In this document: positions 6,679 to 8,191 of the stretch, in pieces | How the letters are laid out: each line of letters starts with the position of its first letter | How positions within the stretch are numbered: the stretch's first letter is position 1 | From: an uncultured Acetatifactor sp. | Lineage (GTDB): Bacteria > Bacillota > Clostridia > Lachnospirales > Lachnospiraceae | Reading direction: 5' to 3' | DNA length: 8,191 nt | Assembly (NCBI GenBank): GCA_910585665.1 | Contig: CAJUFI010000100.1 | Span: 1-8,191, forward strand | Made by a program: the position numbers and the translations under genes | Notes under the pieces: model-generated | The model's database searches: none | What the model was told of the DNA's origin: nothing | The model's input: the letters and a program-made list of their open reading frames with translations, nothing else

Positions 6679-7627
6679 ATGGGCGATACGAAAATACAAT
6701 GGCATCCTGGTTTTGTGGCGGCAATGAGTCTGGAATTTGAAGATAACAGGGACGATCTCATTTTTGAAAAAGAGTACAACCTGAATACAGGGCCGCTGGA
6801 GATTGACCTTCTGGTAATCAAAAAGGAACCGGGTGTCCGGATGGTCAATGACATAGGAAAGCTGTTCCGCGGACACAATATCATGGAATACAAGTCTCCG
6901 GAAGACCACATGGATATTGATGCTTTTTATAAGGCGACCGCATATGGCTGCCTGTATAAGGAATTGTCTACAAATAACTGATGCGAGTTTATAGCCGTTT
7001 TCGTTGTATTTCTGGGCTTTCTCCTAAACAAGTTGCATCAGTTATTTTCCGACAATTCCTAAGTCTTATGGTGAGTCGGTAAATGAGCGTCCGGCGGATG
7101 ATATTACGATATCTATTATCCGGGATATCAAGCCTGAGGGTCTGTTCCGGTATTTTAAGGAGCGTGATATCCGGGTAACAAATCCATATGAGGGAATCTA
7201 TTATGTGCTGGATGCGGTTCTGTTCCAGACGCAGATTATAGTGGGCAGGGAATTGAGACAGAAAGAGCATACATGGATTAAGGCCTTGTCTGACCGGGTA
7301 CAGAAGCAGGAGATGCGGGAATTATTGGAACGCGTGCACAGCCTTAAGCAGAAGTTTGACAGGGAGCTGGCAGATTCTGTACTGGAAGTAAGTATTGAGG
7401 CGAACTGGGAAATAGTGGAAGAACTGAGAGGAGATGACAGTATGTGCAAAGCATTGTTGGAGATTATGGAGCCTGAGATTAATAAGATTGTTGAATCTAA
7501 AGTTCAAAAATCCATTTTAAACGCTGTGAGAAGCTTCCGTGACTTGGGTGCGGACGATAAGCGAATCCAGGAGATATTGGTGAAAAATTATGAGCTTACC
7601 CCGGAAGAGGCAATCCAGTATTTATAA
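6679..7627 (+). pseudogene. Rpn-like PD-(D/E)XK nuclease gene interrupted by a MITE-like insertion
   Basis: As found, translation from 6679 ends at a TGA inside the insertion (6979-6981), giving 100 aa. Removing 6960-7062 in silico restores one frame of 281 aa running to TAA at 7625-7627. The joined junction reads YGCLYK-SYGESVNERP. The product resembles the Rpn-like / PD-(D/E)XK transposase-nuclease proteins of Lachnospiraceae. The opening is QWHPGFVAAMSLEF, the core is LEIDLLVI with D43 and MEYKSPED with E70 and K72, and the helical C-terminal half includes ALLEIMEPEINKIVES and ends in LTPEEAIQYL. The start at 6679 is set by the promoter and a weak AAAGGAA ribosome site (6666-6672). All catalytic residues lie before the insertion, so a truncated product could keep part of the core. 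The 3' part has no supported independent start; a GTG at 7205 is open but unconvincing. Confidence 0.9.
6960..7059. mobile_element. MITE-like element, 100 bp, with 25-bp terminal inverted repeats
   Basis: The left end (6960-6984) starts GGAATTGTC and ends AAATAACTGATGC. The right end (7035-7059) is its inverted copy with 22 of 25 positions matching; the three mismatches are contiguous. The element is flanked by a TAA duplication (6957-6959 and 7060-7062). The 50-bp centre has no coding capacity. Excising element plus one TAA copy rebuilds the nuclease frame exactly. The 3-bp target duplication and G-rich ends fit mobilisation in trans by an IS5-like or related DDE transposase, but the parent IS is not in the window and I do not recognise the ends. 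Confidence 0.9.
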
Positions 7628-7766
7628 TGGGGCTGTAGAAAAGGCTGTTAGATAGAAGGAGCATTTCCGTGCAAGGGATGCTCGATGCTCCTTGTGGAAA
7701 AGGATCTGTGGCAGATATACGATAAAAAGCACATCAAGAACGACAGACAGAAAGTATCGGAAAACG
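7628..7766. other. Non-coding stretch with an inverted repeat after the nuclease pseudogene
   Basis: GGAGCAT (7658-7664) is complementary to ATGCTCC (7685-7691), and GATGCTC occurs twice in tandem (7677-7683 and 7684-7690), so two alternative hairpins are possible. No T tract follows, so this is not a convincing terminator. A 48-codon frame from the ATG at 7685 runs to 7831 through the repeat, but the repeat differences do not support it as the conserved frame. Confidence 0.35.
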
Positions 7767-7848
7767 GTTGCTATGGAATTTCCTTTTACCGGAAGGACTG
7801 CGAGGTGCGGTTGGGGAAACGGGAGGAGTGACCTTGCCGAGTGGGAAT
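7767..7848 (+). repeat. Direct repeat, copy 2
   Basis: Second copy of the 6528-6609 repeat, 1239 bp downstream: 59 of 63 identical at first, then diverging. In the frame starting at 7768 the product LLWNFLLPEGLRGAVGETGG is shared with copy 1. This frame stays open through 7915, giving TKAEENPQPTRNNADRPKSR before a TAA at 7915-7917. It has no start with a ribosome site. Confidence 0.75.
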
Positions 7849-8191
7849 ACCAAAGCCGAAGAAAATCCGCAGCCAACAAGGAACAACGCAGACCGCCCGA
7901 AAAGCAGAGCGTACTAAAACATCTGCACGAAATACAGGAACGCAACAAGCAAAAGCCACCCCAAAGACAACGCAAGAAATCCTTGACAGAAATAGCCGAT
8001 AGGAAAACACCGCACAGCGGTTCATACTCGCTGACTGGGAAGATTTTTAACCTGGGTTCACTGACATAGGACAAGCTGGCACAGTTATAATCCCTGTATG
8101 CTTCTGTGCAGTCCATAGAAAATCCCCTCTTTCTCCCACATGGGAAACAATATGGATAAGTTTATTTATTTTGCAAGAGGCAGCTTTGTTT
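7849..8191. other. Degenerate accessory DNA, no confident gene
   Basis: The stretch 7849-8000 is rich in A and C on the plus strand, unlike the GGA/CTG-rich genes before it. One plus frame (open 7692-8069) encodes a basic Q/K/R-rich segment, RRPPEKQSVLKHLHEIQE followed by RNKQKPPQRQRKKS. This recalls the C-terminal tails of proteins carried on Firmicute conjugative elements, but I cannot name a family, and the frame has no start with a ribosome site. On the minus strand an ORF starting at 8116 is listed separately. No tRNA, attachment site or terminator is evident. Confidence 0.4.
8116..8176 (-). promoter_or_regulatory. Possible promoter and ribosome site for a minus-strand ORF start
   Basis: On the minus strand TTGCAA (8171-8176), an 18-bp spacer and TATTGT (8147-8152) resemble a weak promoter. 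AGAGGGG (8124-8130) lies 7 nt before an ATG at 8114-8116. The ORF begins MDCTEAYRDYNCASLSYVSE and is open to 7622, but from about 8000 on it is Cys/Leu/Ser-rich, opposite a plausible plus frame, and looks antisense. It may be the start of a gene truncated by rearrangement. Low confidence. Confidence 0.25.

Noticed and set aside
7205..7627. Separate 140-codon gene starting with GTG at 7205
   Set aside because: It is the 3' part of the nuclease gene cut off by the insertion; the frame joins perfectly when the element is removed.

Overview
The window looks like chromosomal DNA of a gut-type Firmicute, most likely a Clostridia/Lachnospiraceae relative. This rests on strong AGGAGG-type ribosome sites, TATAAT promoters, moderately GC-rich and GGA/CTG-rich coding sequence, and protein families abundant in that group: MerR with a GyrI-like effector domain, an XRE-methyltransferase fusion, AAA-ATPase-like/PD-(D/E)XK proteins and Rpn-like nucleases. 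Species-level assignment is not possible from the sequence alone. No rRNA, tRNA or CRISPR array was seen.

Left part (1-1965): a MerR-family regulator with a C-terminal effector-binding domain is followed, after a 223-bp GC-rich gap, by an AAC(3)-family (Antibiotic_NAT) acetyltransferase with its own strong ribosome site and a clear intrinsic terminator. Middle (1966-3715): on the minus strand lies an XRE helix-turn-helix protein fused to a class I SAM methyltransferase. Its leader is predicted to fold into two hairpins and starts from an extended -10 promoter. A divergent plus-strand promoter faces away from it, and a perfect 7-bp dyad lies between the two promoters.

Right part (3716-8191): two co-directional genes 15 bp apart encode an AAA-ATPase-like/PD-(D/E)XK protein and a PDDEXK_4-type nuclease. 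A third gene, with its own promoter, encodes an Rpn-like PD-(D/E)XK protein. Three different PD-(D/E)XK proteins in a row suggest a nuclease or defence-type accessory island, but that role is inference.

The clearest observation is that the third gene is broken by a 100-bp MITE-like element (6960-7059) with 25-bp imperfect terminal inverted repeats and a TAA target duplication. Removing 103 bp in silico restores one uninterrupted 281-codon frame. The broken gene is also bracketed by a direct repeat (6528-6609 and 7767-7848) whose differences fall mostly on third positions of one frame, so it looks like two fragments of an old coding sequence. The last ~560 bp hold no confident gene and look like degenerate accessory DNA.
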